From: a virus
Length of the DNA: 40,420 bases
Direction: 5' to 3' (one strand)
Virus record (IMG/VR): IMGVR_UViG_3300025646_000112
Coordinates: 1-40,420 of that record
A program made the translations under genes and the position numbers. The notes under the pieces are model-generated. The model saw only the letters and a program-made list of their open reading frames with translations, did not search any database and was not told the origin of the DNA. Of the stretch, positions 8,755-16,314 are shown piece by piece. Position 1 is the stretch's first letter. Each line of letters opens with the position of its first letter.

Positions 8755-8988
8755 ATGCCTGAAAGAGTAACTAAAGAAGAAAGAATGATTAGTCTAGCCA
8801 TTGAAAAGGCTCGCCTAGCAAAAGAAATGCTACAAGAGGAATCTATTCATGAAAGACTTCCTGTTGAAGATGATAGCCAAGAAGTGAAAATCACAAAGCC
8901 AAAGAATCTACGAGCAGAAAAAATTCAAAATCAAACTGCTAAAGATGAAGGCTACGGATTGGCTGGAGAAGTTACAGACAATTCGTGA
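8755..8988 (+). CDS. Small charged hypothetical protein
   Basis: The 77-residue protein (from ATG 8755) has an N-terminal helix (KEERMISLAIEKARLAKEMLQEE) and a polar, probably unstructured C-terminal half. The alternative ATG at 8746 lies almost directly on TAAGGAG, so 8755, ten bases downstream, has the spacing used by neighbours. No motif is recognised. It lies between the MDW-tailed protein and the ligase. Confidence 0.45.
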   Translation: MPERVTKEERMISLAIEKARLAKEMLQEESIHERLPVEDDSQEVKITKPKNLRAEKIQNQTAKDEGYGLAGEVTDNS

Positions 8989-8993
8989 TTTCC

Positions 8994-11501
8994 ATGAAAC
9001 TCTCTAGCATTGAGAAAGATAAGCAACCTTCGGTTGAAATTCTTCGCCTATTTGAAAAGGTTAGAGTCGCCTATCTTTCTGCTAATGAAGACCCAAAAGA
9101 ATATGGTAATCGCTGGAGAAGCGCAGTTAAGTTAATAGAAGAATCATATAATGAATATGATTCTGCTGGAAAAGAAATGAAAAACTTCGTTGAAGAAAAA
9201 GACTTAGAGGATAAGGAAGTAAATAATCCTCAAAGCCAAACTGCTAGAAGAGTATATCAAGGAATAAAGCAACTAAGATATGCTTCGGAATTAGTAGATG
9301 ACCCATTTGCTAGAAGATTTAAAGAAAATGTATTAGAAGAACTCTTAGGAAATCCCGAAAGCATGATTAAATTCGTTCACTATGCTTTGAGAAGTGATTC
9401 TAAATCTTTGCCTAAAGAAGTATGGGCGATAAAAGATATGGGAGAAGACACTTTAACTGATGGACTACAAGGGCTTGATTTGCAGGAAGAAGATATTGCT
9501 CTTTACATCATTGAGCATTATGGTGACGGTAAAGATTCAAAGAAAGTAGAAAAAGAAGTTAAACAGGCTTTAGATATGTTGGAACTTCTTTATTTCTCAA
9601 GATATGATAAAGAAGATTATTCAGCATTAAAAGATATTGAAAAGGCTGAAAAATCAGAAAGTGATTTTATAATTCCAAATAAACCAATGTATCGCATTTT
9701 TGATATTGATGATATTAATGAACTTAAAGGCTTTAGTGGTAATTGGGTCGTTCAAGAAAAATACGATGGTATGAGAGTTCAACTCCATAAGATTGATAAT
9801 AACATCAAAGTCTTTTCTTACAATGAAAAAGATATTACTGATAAGTGTGAAGATATTGTGAAAGAACTTCGTGCAAAGAAGTTCGGAGATTGTATTCTTG
9901 ATGCTGAACTTATTTTATTTGATGGAGATGAAGCCCTACATAGAGCAGATACTATTGCTCATGTTTTCAAAAATAAATATCCCGATGCTAAACTAAGATG
10001 TTCAGTATTTGATATTCTAAGACACGAAGAACAGAATCTAGCAGATGAAGAACTAGAAAAGAGAATTACTATTTTGTTCAATAATTATTCGGGTGACTCT
10101 ACTGATGCTTTGGCTTTCCCATCTAAGAAAGATACTAGAATGGCTGACAACTTAAAAGATATTGAAGAGTATGCTAAAGAGATTATGGAAATGCCTACGG
10201 CAGAAGGAGTTGTCATTAAAGATGCAACCTCTACTTATTATATCGGCACAAAGAAAAATCCAAAGTGGATTAAGTGGAAGAAGTTTGTAGACCTAGATTT
10301 GATTGTCCTTGATAAAAAGGAAACAAAATCCAATTTATTCTCTTATAGTCTAGGGGCAGGGCCAGTAAATGAGGAAAATAAGTTCACTAAAGAAATTGAT
10401 GGAATCCTATACTTAGATGTGGGTAAGGCACTCAATACTTCAATTGAAGTTGATGTAGGTGACATTGTAAGAGTTAAGGTAGATGAAGTAAAACCTAGTG
10501 AGGATAGATTTACTGTTTATTCAGCAAAGGTCATTGAAGTTCCCGAAGTAGAATATCCCGATAAGATTGTTACTTTGGAAATGTTGGCTCAAGATACAAA
10601 GAAGTCGCTTAACTATAATGTAGAAGCACTTGAAAAAGGAATTAGAATTACTGACCATATTCACGGAGAGGCCACCATTATTATGAAAGGTGAATTAGAT
10701 GGTTTTACTATCTATGGCTTTGAACAAAATAATCTAATGTCTAAAAATGCAATTGCTGATTTGAATGTTTGGAAAGAGGCGGCAGTTGAAATCATGAAAA
10801 CTAAAAATAGTGAGATGTTTAATGCTATATTCCAATTCCTTAAAGAAAATGGTGAAAAAGATTTAGCAGACATTGATGAATTCTTAAAGAAACAAATTCC
10901 TTCTTTATACGAAGATACTGTTGGCTCGGATAAAAAAGAACTTGTAAAGTGGCTTAAAGTTAGAAAAGATGATGGGATTCAATTTGTAAATAAAAAATTC
11001 CAAGCCGACCCAACAAAAATTCTTTCGGAAGATGAAGATGAATTGAATGGTGAAATTCTAAAACAATACAAAACTCCCGAAGAATATAGAAAAGGCAACT
11101 TTAAGATTTATGACCGTGAAGATGGTAACTTGAATGTTGTTATGTCTTTAGGCGATGAAAAAATCAATTGGTTTATTGATATTGAAGATAGTGTAGATAT
11201 TTTTGATTTGTTTGGAAAAGCAGGTAAGTTTCCAGCGAGAGTTGCAGATACTATACAAAGAGATAAGGTCATTGATTCGGGAGAAGTGGAATTAGGTATT
11301 CAAAGAAATGGCTATCATGAATATTTCTTAGAAGGAAATAAATTCCAAACTAAGTTTCATGTTAGATACCTTCCCGTTAAAGATAAGAAAATGTGGTTAG
11401 CATGGACTGGATATAAGCAAAAACCTGCCAAAATAGAAGGGGATGAGGGTTTATGGAATATAAGAGAAGATAAATATGCAAATGCCGAAATACCAAAATA
11501 A
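8994..11501 (+). CDS. ATP-dependent DNA ligase with long C-terminal extension
   Basis: The enzyme seals nicks in duplex DNA using ATP. Residues about 1-220 are a helical N-terminal region. The nucleotidyltransferase core begins near residue 235 with motif I EKYDGMRV (predicted adenylated Lys256). It continues with the acidic motif CILDAELILFDG, AEGVVIKD (motif IV) and KWIKWKK (motif V). An OB-fold region follows to about 520. The last 300 residues are extra. They include a beta-rich part with GNFKIYDREDGN and FHVRYLPVKDKKMWLAWTGYK. This vaguely recalls the C-terminal half of LigD-type phosphoesterase domains, but weakly. ATG 8994 is preferred to GTG 8985. The gene sits inside the head operon just before the prohead protease, an unusual place for a replication or repair enzyme. 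Confidence 0.88.
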   Translation: MKLSSIEKDKQPSVEILRLFEKVRVAYLSANEDPKEYGNRWRSAVKLIEESYNEYDSAGKEMKNFVEEKDLEDKEVNNPQSQTARRVYQGIKQLRYASELVDDPFARRFKENVLEELLGNPESMIKFVHYALRSDSKSLPKEVWAIKDMGEDTLTDGLQGLDLQEEDIALYIIEHYGDGKDSKKVEKEVKQALDMLELLYFSRYDKEDYSALKDIEKAEKSESDFIIPNKPMYRIFDIDDINELKGFSGNWVVQEKYDGMRVQLHKIDNNIKVFSYNEKDITDKCEDIVKELRAKKFGDCILDAELILFDGDEALHRADTIAHVFKNKYPDAKLRCSVFDILRHEEQNLADEELEKRITILFNNYSGDSTDALAFPSKKDTRMADNLKDIEEYAKEIMEMPTAEGVVIKDATSTYYIGTKKNPKWIKWKKFVDLDLIVLDKKETKSNLFSYSLGAGPVNEENKFTKEIDGILYLDVGKALNTSIEVDVGDIVRVKVDEVKPSEDRFTVYSAKVIEVPEVEYPDKIVTLEMLAQDTKKSLNYNVEALEKGIRITDHIHGEATIIMKGELDGFTIYGFEQNNLMSKNAIADLNVWKEAAVEIMKTKNSEMFNAIFQFLKENGEKDLADIDEFLKKQIPSLYEDTVGSDKKELVKWLKVRKDDGIQFVNKKFQADPTKILSEDEDELNGEILKQYKTPEEYRKGNFKIYDREDGNLNVVMSLGDEKINWFIDIEDSVDIFDLFGKAGKFPARVADTIQRDKVIDSGEVELGIQRNGYHEYFLEGNKFQTKFHVRYLPVKDKKMWLAWTGYKQKPAKIEGDEGLWNIREDKYANAEIPK

Positions 11502-11510
11502 CCGTGTAAC

Positions 11511-11518
11511 TTAAATAG
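11511..11518 (+). promoter_or_regulatory. TATA-like box before the protease-capsid genes
   Basis: TTAAATAG lies 37 bases before the protease ATG in a 46-base gap, one of few breaks in the operon. An archaeal TATA box there would place transcription start near 11540. The same eight bases occur in the gap at 14670. This is a pattern match only, with no clear BRE. Confidence 0.35.
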
Positions 11519-11547
11519 TAGATTGTTGAACGAGGAGGATGAAAGCC

Positions 11548-12702
11548 ATGACGCTTATGCTAAAGGCTGAGAGAAATGATGAATTTCAAATCCTGAAAAG
11601 CGATGAACTAATGATTGGAGGATATGCGAGTATTGAAATCGTAGACAAACAAAACGATTTGATTACACTAAAAGCACTTAACGAAGCAGTTCAAAAATTT
11701 ATGGAGAAAGATAGATTTAGAAATGTAATGACAAATCACTCAAATGTTCAAGTTGGAGAAGTAGTAAAATCATACAGAGATAAAACGGGGAGGATATGGA
11801 AAACAGAAGTAGACGATGTGGGCTTCTTTGTTGTAATTAAACTCCGTGATGATATTGAAAAAGCAAAAGAAATAAATAGAGGTATTCGCAAAGGGTCGTT
11901 AAGGTCGTTTAGCATAGGAGGACAAGCGTTACAGAAGGTGAAAAAATCTCATCCCGAATTAGGTGAATATAACGAGATTAGTAAACTAGAATTACACGAA
12001 GTAACTATATGCGAAAAAGGAATTAACCCCGAAGCGAAGTTTGACATATTAAAACAAGAAAAAGGAAGTGAAACAATGAGCAAAATGGAAAAAGCATTGG
12101 CAGAACTAGACGCACTTATGGCAGAGGTAAACACTTTGCGTAAGGAAGAAATGAACGAAGAAATGGAAAGCATGGCTATGCCCGAAGAAGAGGAAGAGTC
12201 TATGGGATATTCCGATGAGGAAGCAAAGTCTCTTGTTCCAACAGAAGACGGTGCTGGAGTTGAAATCGGTGAGCCAGCAGACCGTGTTGTGATTGACAAC
12301 GGAAACCCAACAGGTAGCGATATGCCAGTTGTTAAGGCTTTTAACAACGATGAAGTTTCAACTCTTAACCTTACAAATGGAAACATTGAGAAGGCTTACG
12401 AGGCTTTCCGAGCAGAACAACTTGAGAAGTTGGCTTTCTCACAATTGCAGAAGTCTTTTGAGGCTCGCTTTGAAAAAGAACTTTCAAGCCGAGAAGATAT
12501 GCTCGCAAAGCAAAACTATGATGCGGCAACTGAAATTGCTTCTCTTAAAGAAGAATTTAGTGAACTCCGCAAATCTTTGACTGCTGAAAAAGATGCCATT
12601 GTAAAGGCTCAAGAAGCAGTTCGTGCAAACATTCCATCAATGGATGACATTGCCTCAATGGATTGGGCTGATGTTCACCGCTTGGTTGGAGGAAATTATT
12701 GA
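11548..12702 (+). CDS. Prohead protease fused to scaffold (XkdF-like)
   Basis: The protein cleaves and organises the prohead during assembly. Residues 1-170 are an XkdF/S78-like serine protease: GGYASIEIVDKQNDLI (24-39), catalytic His in TNHSNVQVG (H64), the Ser-containing SLRSFSIGG (117-125) and LHEVTICEKGINPEAKF near 150-165. Residues 177-384 are acidic then coiled-coil and act as scaffold, ending in ASMDWADVHRLVGGNY. The ATG at 11548 follows GAGGAGG by nine bases. The ATG at 11539 directly abuts that box and is unlikely. Codon use changes within the gene, from AGA/ATA-rich in the protease half to CGC/CTC/AAG/TTC-richer in the scaffold half, matching the adjacent capsid gene. Confidence 0.82.
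   Translation: MTLMLKAERNDEFQILKSDELMIGGYASIEIVDKQNDLITLKALNEAVQKFMEKDRFRNVMTNHSNVQVGEVVKSYRDKTGRIWKTEVDDVGFFVVIKLRDDIEKAKEINRGIRKGSLRSFSIGGQALQKVKKSHPELGEYNEISKLELHEVTICEKGINPEAKFDILKQEKGSETMSKMEKALAELDALMAEVNTLRKEEMNEEMESMAMPEEEEESMGYSDEEAKSLVPTEDGAGVEIGEPADRVVIDNGNPTGSDMPVVKAFNNDEVSTLNLTNGNIEKAYEAFRAEQLEKLAFSQLQKSFEARFEKELSSREDMLAKQNYDAATEIASLKEEFSELRKSLTAEKDAIVKAQEAVRANIPSMDDIASMDWADVHRLVGGNY
12076..12702 (+). CDS. Nested in-frame scaffold protein (internal start)
   Basis: An ATG at 12076 lies in frame inside the protease gene and is preceded by AAGGAAGTGA at ribosome-binding distance. It would make a 208-residue scaffold (MSKMEKALAELDALM...) without the protease. The position coincides with the end of the protease domain and with the shift to capsid-like codon use. 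Bacteriophage lambda uses the same arrangement (C and Nu3). The product would carry the C-terminal MDWADVHR peptide, placing that peptide in an abundant assembly protein. The site is seen; its use is inferred. Confidence 0.5.
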   Translation: MSKMEKALAELDALMAEVNTLRKEEMNEEMESMAMPEEEEESMGYSDEEAKSLVPTEDGAGVEIGEPADRVVIDNGNPTGSDMPVVKAFNNDEVSTLNLTNGNIEKAYEAFRAEQLEKLAFSQLQKSFEARFEKELSSREDMLAKQNYDAATEIASLKEEFSELRKSLTAEKDAIVKAQEAVRANIPSMDDIASMDWADVHRLVGGNY

Positions 12703-12711
12703 GGTGATATT

Positions 12712-14013
12712 ATGGGATACATTAACACAATTGCAGATTTAGAAGCACAAAGTTACGGACTGAACATGGCAGGATATGCTGGAAACGATTTGTTGAAAGC
12801 GGCTGGCGGACTAAGTGGGCTACATACTCCCCACGATGGAGCGCAAACCGCACCAACAGGTTATTTGGCTAACCTTTACAATCAAGTTTATGGCCAAAAA
12901 GTTTGGTCAATGTTGAACCGAGAATGCAACGCACTTTCAGTTATCTCAAAGCGACCATACACTTCAAGCGGTTGGAGAGTTCTAAGTGAGCGACCTGCTG
13001 GTGGTTCAAGCGCACAACTTTCAGTTGGAACATCGGGTGCTATTGGTGCTTCCGCAACTTCGGCTGATTTGATTGGTGGTGTGCCAGAAAATCAAAGCAT
13101 TGGTAGCGGTGGTCTTCAAGCCATTGCACCAACATATGCTCAACTATACCTTTCTCCAAAGACTGTTGCTCATCAATTTGAGTTCAGCGAAATTGCTTTG
13201 GAAATGGCAAAAATTGATGATGGTATTGGTGACATTAGAGCGCAAATGAGAGAAGACATGGGTAAGCATCACGCTGAAATGCAAAACAAGATGTTGGTTA
13301 TGCCTTTGGAATTCTACGGTGAACCTACCGCTTTGTCTACTCTAGAAGATAACTACACTTCACTTTACAAAGTTGTTACTTCCACCGCAGAAATTGACAT
13401 TGCTGATACAGACAACCTTTACTCCGAAGCACAAGGCGATTTGATTAACAACATTTACGGCTCAAACAGAACAAGTGCTTCTTTCCTTGATGCTACTGTT
13501 GATTACGGTGACGGATATGTTGCGGCAGATGTGCGAAGTCTTACACTTACTCGTCTTAACGCAATGATTCGTGATTTGAGAATTGAAGGCGGTTCACCAA
13601 AGGTTATTTTGACTGGTTACGATACTATTCAAGCATTGGCTGACCTTCTTCAAGCACAAGAGCGATTTATGGATAGAAAAGAAATTGTTCCAACTGTGAA
13701 CGGTGTTCGTGGTGTAAAGGGTCAAGAAGTTGGATTCCGTGTTTCAACTTACTACGATATTCCTTTGATTCCAGTCAAAGACATGGCTTCAACCACACAT
13801 TCATCTGTTACTGGTATTTCCGATATGTTGTTCCTTGATACTGACCATTTGTGGCTTTCAGTCATGAAGCCAACTCAATATCTTGAGGATGGTATTACCA
13901 ACGGAAACCCATTCGGTGTTGGTCGTCTAGGTAATACTGGACTTTACCGAACCATTGGTGAAGTCGGTTGTTCATTCTTTAAGGGTCAAGGCAAGATTAC
14001 GAACCTTCAATGA
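12712..14013 (+). CDS. HK97-fold major capsid protein
   Basis: The main shell subunit, 433 residues. It follows the protease-scaffold gene by 9 bases, with GAGGTGAT before the ATG. The N-terminal 100 residues (YAGNDLLKAAGG, YLANLYNQVYGQKVW) are followed by a Gly/Ser-rich region and a long spine-helix-like segment (AQMREDMGKHHAEMQNKM, about 178-195). Further on are A-domain-like parts with SPKVILTGYDTIQALADLL and FRVSTYYDIPLIPVKDM, and the C-terminal LGNTGLYRTIGEVGCSFFKG. These are typical of HK97-like coat proteins. Codon use is the most C-ending in the window (AAC, TAC, TTC), as expected for the most highly expressed gene. Confidence 0.88.
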   Translation: MGYINTIADLEAQSYGLNMAGYAGNDLLKAAGGLSGLHTPHDGAQTAPTGYLANLYNQVYGQKVWSMLNRECNALSVISKRPYTSSGWRVLSERPAGGSSAQLSVGTSGAIGASATSADLIGGVPENQSIGSGGLQAIAPTYAQLYLSPKTVAHQFEFSEIALEMAKIDDGIGDIRAQMREDMGKHHAEMQNKMLVMPLEFYGEPTALSTLEDNYTSLYKVVTSTAEIDIADTDNLYSEAQGDLINNIYGSNRTSASFLDATVDYGDGYVAADVRSLTLTRLNAMIRDLRIEGGSPKVILTGYDTIQALADLLQAQERFMDRKEIVPTVNGVRGVKGQEVGFRVSTYYDIPLIPVKDMASTTHSSVTGISDMLFLDTDHLWLSVMKPTQYLEDGITNGNPFGVGRLGNTGLYRTIGEVGCSFFKGQGKITNLQ

Positions 14014-14023
14014 GGTGATTTAA

Positions 14024-14290
14024 GTGGCTTTTTCATATACAGTTACTTCAAACACCGTGTTTGGTAATAAGCGAATTGTCTTTGGAAGTTTCACCAATGG
14101 CGTAAGTGATACTGGCGGAGAAGTTGCTACTGGTCTAAAAACAGTAGATTTCTTCATTCCTATCGGTAGTAGCCTACCTCTAACGGCTCAAATCAATGAA
14201 ACTTTCCCTCTTTCTAGCGGGAATGTTACGATTGTTACTGACCCTGATTTAGACGGATATTGGATGGCTATTGGCGACGGTTTGGTTTGA
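14024..14290 (+). CDS. Probable head decoration or minor head protein
   Basis: The 88-residue beta-rich protein starts with GTG after GAGGTGATTTAA. Visible patterns are SNTVFGNKRIVFGSF, VATGLKTVDFF and a final DPDLDGYWMAIGDGLV. Similar small proteins follow capsid genes in many phages. It may be a decoration protein, judged from position and beta character only. It shares the capsid-like codon use of its neighbour. Confidence 0.5.
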   Translation: MAFSYTVTSNTVFGNKRIVFGSFTNGVSDTGGEVATGLKTVDFFIPIGSSLPLTAQINETFPLSSGNVTIVTDPDLDGYWMAIGDGLV

Positions 14291-14299
14291 GGGATTTTT

Positions 14300-14641
14300 T
14301 TGGCTTACATGGAAATCTCTGAATCATCACCATTAAGAAGATTCAAGTGCAATATTCGCTTTACAGAAGTTTCTGTGGTGAAGGGGGAAAGAGTAGAAGT
14401 TCCTAATGATTGGGCTATTTCTGCTTTGAGTCATAACGACCTTCTTTTCTCCTTCACCGCAGAAGATGAAGCATTCTTCAAGGGATTGAACGAGGCTCGC
14501 ATTGCTTTAATTAACAGACAAGTGGAAGAAGAAATTCTTTCCCCAAAGGATGCGATTGCTTTATTCATTCCAAAGAAGTCTAAGCCAATTTCTGTTCCTA
14601 AAGCAACACCTGCTAAGAAGTCTAAGGCAAAGAAAGAGTAA
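14300..14641 (+). CDS. Small head-region protein with lysine-rich tail
   Basis: The 113-residue protein starts with TTG at 14300, nine bases after GAGGGA; an ATG at 14309 is the alternative. Residues 1-80 are a small mixed alpha/beta domain (KCNIRFTEVSVVKGERVEVPNDW, LNEARIALINRQVEEE). The end is a basic tail, PKATPAKKSKAKKE, that could contact DNA. It lies within the capsid cluster. A head-completion or decoration role is possible, but the family is not recognised. Confidence 0.5.
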   Translation: MAYMEISESSPLRRFKCNIRFTEVSVVKGERVEVPNDWAISALSHNDLLFSFTAEDEAFFKGLNEARIALINRQVEEEILSPKDAIALFIPKKSKPISVPKATPAKKSKAKKE

Positions 14642-14669
14642 TCTTTCAGCCATAGATTTTGGAATTGAA

Positions 14670-14677
14670 TTAAATAG
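14670..14677 (+). promoter_or_regulatory. TATA-like box in 71-base gap
   Basis: TTAAATAG occurs 43 bases before the ATG at 14713, matching the element at 11511. It could start a transcript for the accessory block. Support is limited to the repeated element and its position in the gap. Confidence 0.33.
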
Positions 14678-14712
14678 GTGAACACATAAGGACATAAACA
14701 GGGGAACTTAGT

Positions 14713-15006
14713 ATGGGGTTTGCTGGTGGTTGTAGAACAAGTGGAGTATTGACTGCGAGTGCAGTTGTCACAAAGGGTAGAGCATTATTGGTTAGTGTTC
14801 ATGCTTGTGAAGTTGGCGGAACTACACCCGTTACAATTAAAATCTACGATGGCACTTCATCAAGTGGAAAAGAAATTGCTAGGCTAAATATTGCCGCAGG
14901 TCAAACAATTGAGTTTGATATGCATGGTGTTATTTGCGACAATGGAATTTACTTTGAAGAAGTTGCGGCAGGTGGAGATTCAGCAGTCTCTATTGAGTTT
15001 GCTTGA
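14713..15006 (+). CDS. Small beta-rich structural protein
   Basis: The 97-residue protein is almost wholly beta-strand-like: KGRALLVSVHACEVGG, TTPVTIKIYDGTSSSGKEIARLNI, GQTIEFDMHGVICDNGIYFEE, ending in VSIEFA. This jelly-roll-like pattern is common in small uncharacterised phage proteins near capsid or tail genes. AGGGGAAC precedes the ATG. It may be a decoration protein; no precise family is assigned. Confidence 0.5.
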   Translation: MGFAGGCRTSGVLTASAVVTKGRALLVSVHACEVGGTTPVTIKIYDGTSSSGKEIARLNIAAGQTIEFDMHGVICDNGIYFEEVAAGGDSAVSIEFA

Positions 15007-15015
15007 GGCGTTATT

Positions 15016-15420
15016 ATGGCGGCATTGAATCACGATACTAGACTAGTTATGACTATTCTTTTTGTTGGAACACTTAGCGGAGCGAATGTATTCTTTTATG
15101 CTCAATACGGAACAGGATTTCCTTATGGGCCGATGACGCATTCTGTTCTCTTTGGGCTAGGAACAATTGGTTCTATTATGGTCATGAAAGCCGTCTTTGA
15201 TTTGGCTCTCAATGATAAAATTGAACTATGGCTTCTTGATAGAAAGATTTCAGCATATTGGGCTAGAAAGGCTAGAGATGCTGAACAGCGAACTAAATTA
15301 GTAGAAAGCGCAAAGCAATACTCTAACAACTTCGGTTCTTCTCCATTCCAACAACCTCAAATGCTAAGTCAAGAAGATTCCAATTCAGTTGGAAATGAAT
15401 TTTTGATTGGGCTACAATGA
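15016..15420 (+). CDS. Small two-helix membrane protein
   Basis: The 134-residue protein has two predicted membrane segments, about residues 9-28 (LVMTILFVGTLSGANVFFYA) and 42-64 (SVLFGLGTIGSIMVMKAVF). A basic amphipathic helix (YWARKARDAEQRTKLVESAKQ) and a Gln/Ser-rich tail follow. Its topology would suit a holin. However, it stands before a second membrane protein and a GTPase, and no lysis enzyme is seen nearby, so a complex at the host membrane is equally possible. GAGG precedes the ATG. Confidence 0.55.
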   Translation: MAALNHDTRLVMTILFVGTLSGANVFFYAQYGTGFPYGPMTHSVLFGLGTIGSIMVMKAVFDLALNDKIELWLLDRKISAYWARKARDAEQRTKLVESAKQYSNNFGSSPFQQPQMLSQEDSNSVGNEFLIGLQ

Positions 15421-15429
15421 GGGTTATGA

Positions 15430-15645
15430 ATGCTAGGCGACATACTAGGTATGACCGATACTGACTTCATGTATAACCAAAGCAGAGCGCATTCTGCTGA
15501 CATTTTCTTTTTGAAAATGAGAGCATGGTTTTGGGGCAGTTGTGCTACATTGTCGGCTTTATTGATTGGTAACATCATGGGAGTATTTGATTTAAATATC
15601 ATGGGTTGGTTGATTGAGTCTGTAAAGTCCTTTTGGGGGCATTAG
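15430..15645 (+). CDS. Small one-helix membrane protein
   Basis: The 71-residue protein has a polar N-terminus (LGDILGMTDTDFMYNQSRAH), one clear membrane segment at about 35-56 (GSCATLSALLIGNIMGVF) and an amphipathic C-terminal helix (GWLIESVKSFWG). It lies 9 bases after the two-helix membrane protein and 1 base before the GTPase gene, so the three are probably cotranslated. No family is recognised. Confidence 0.5.
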   Translation: MLGDILGMTDTDFMYNQSRAHSADIFFLKMRAWFWGSCATLSALLIGNIMGVFDLNIMGWLIESVKSFWGH

Positions 15646-15646
15646 G

Positions 15647-16309
15647 GTGTCGCTACTAACAGGCTTTGCCGTTGTAATAACAGAAGCGGTCTTCTCTGTT
15701 TACAAAAAACTACACGCAATTAACTTCGGAGTCTATGGGGCGACAATGGTTGGCAAAACTACTTTGGCTCATCAACTTACTACGAGAGGAGAAGTTCAAC
15801 AAATAAACGAAAGAACGGTTGGGCTACATAGAGCATCAAGAAAGTCAATAAAAATTGATGGCCAAACAAATACCATTAAGAGTGCTGATTTAGGAGGAGA
15901 AGCAATCTATTGGAAAGAATGGGTTAAAGATATGCAATTAAGAAAGCCAAAATATATTATTTTCATGATAGACCATAGGCACTTAGATAATTCTTCAAAT
16001 CTTGACCATCAAGTAGCATGGAAGTTTCTTGTAGATACTGTTTGCTCATCAATGTGGCCTACTGGAAAGAAAAAGAAAGAAGAAGACTATCCTTTAGCCA
16101 TAGGTATTTGGGCTAATAAATATGATATTTGGGGAAAGAAATATGATAACGATGAGCCTATTGAAAAACATGAAATATTTGAACCGTTTAAGTATGGAAT
16201 GAGGAAGTTGAACGAGAAGGGAATACCCTGTTTCAAATATATTGTTTCAGCAAAATCTGACCCCGAAATGGTGTATAGAGGAATTATTACAATGATAAAG
16301 GATTACTGA
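15647..16309 (+). CDS. Small Ras/Arf-like GTPase with hydrophobic N-terminus
   Basis: The 220-residue protein carries all the diagnostic GTPase elements in order. G1 is GATMVGKT (31-38), a G2 threonine lies near T57, and G3 is DLGG followed by E85 (81-85). G4 is NKYD (157-160) and G5 is SAK (201-203). The strand before G4 (PLAIGIWANKYD) and the IIFMIDHRH strand fit a G-domain. Residues 1-19 form a hydrophobic helix that could anchor it to a membrane. The GTG start at 15647 lies 1 base after the preceding stop. It should bind and hydrolyse GTP and could act as a switch at the membrane with the two membrane proteins upstream. Its virus role is unknown to me. The Glu/Gln position after G3 is Glu, and the loop 138-148 (TGKKKKEED) is an insertion. 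Confidence 0.78.
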   Translation: MSLLTGFAVVITEAVFSVYKKLHAINFGVYGATMVGKTTLAHQLTTRGEVQQINERTVGLHRASRKSIKIDGQTNTIKSADLGGEAIYWKEWVKDMQLRKPKYIIFMIDHRHLDNSSNLDHQVAWKFLVDTVCSSMWPTGKKKKEEDYPLAIGIWANKYDIWGKKYDNDEPIEKHEIFEPFKYGMRKLNEKGIPCFKYIVSAKSDPEMVYRGIITMIKDY

Positions 16310-16314
16310 TTATT

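Noticed and set aside
15016-15645. Holin pair with lysis function
   Set aside because: Topology would allow it, but no endolysin-like enzyme is nearby and the genes are tied to a GTPase instead; kept as an alternative only.
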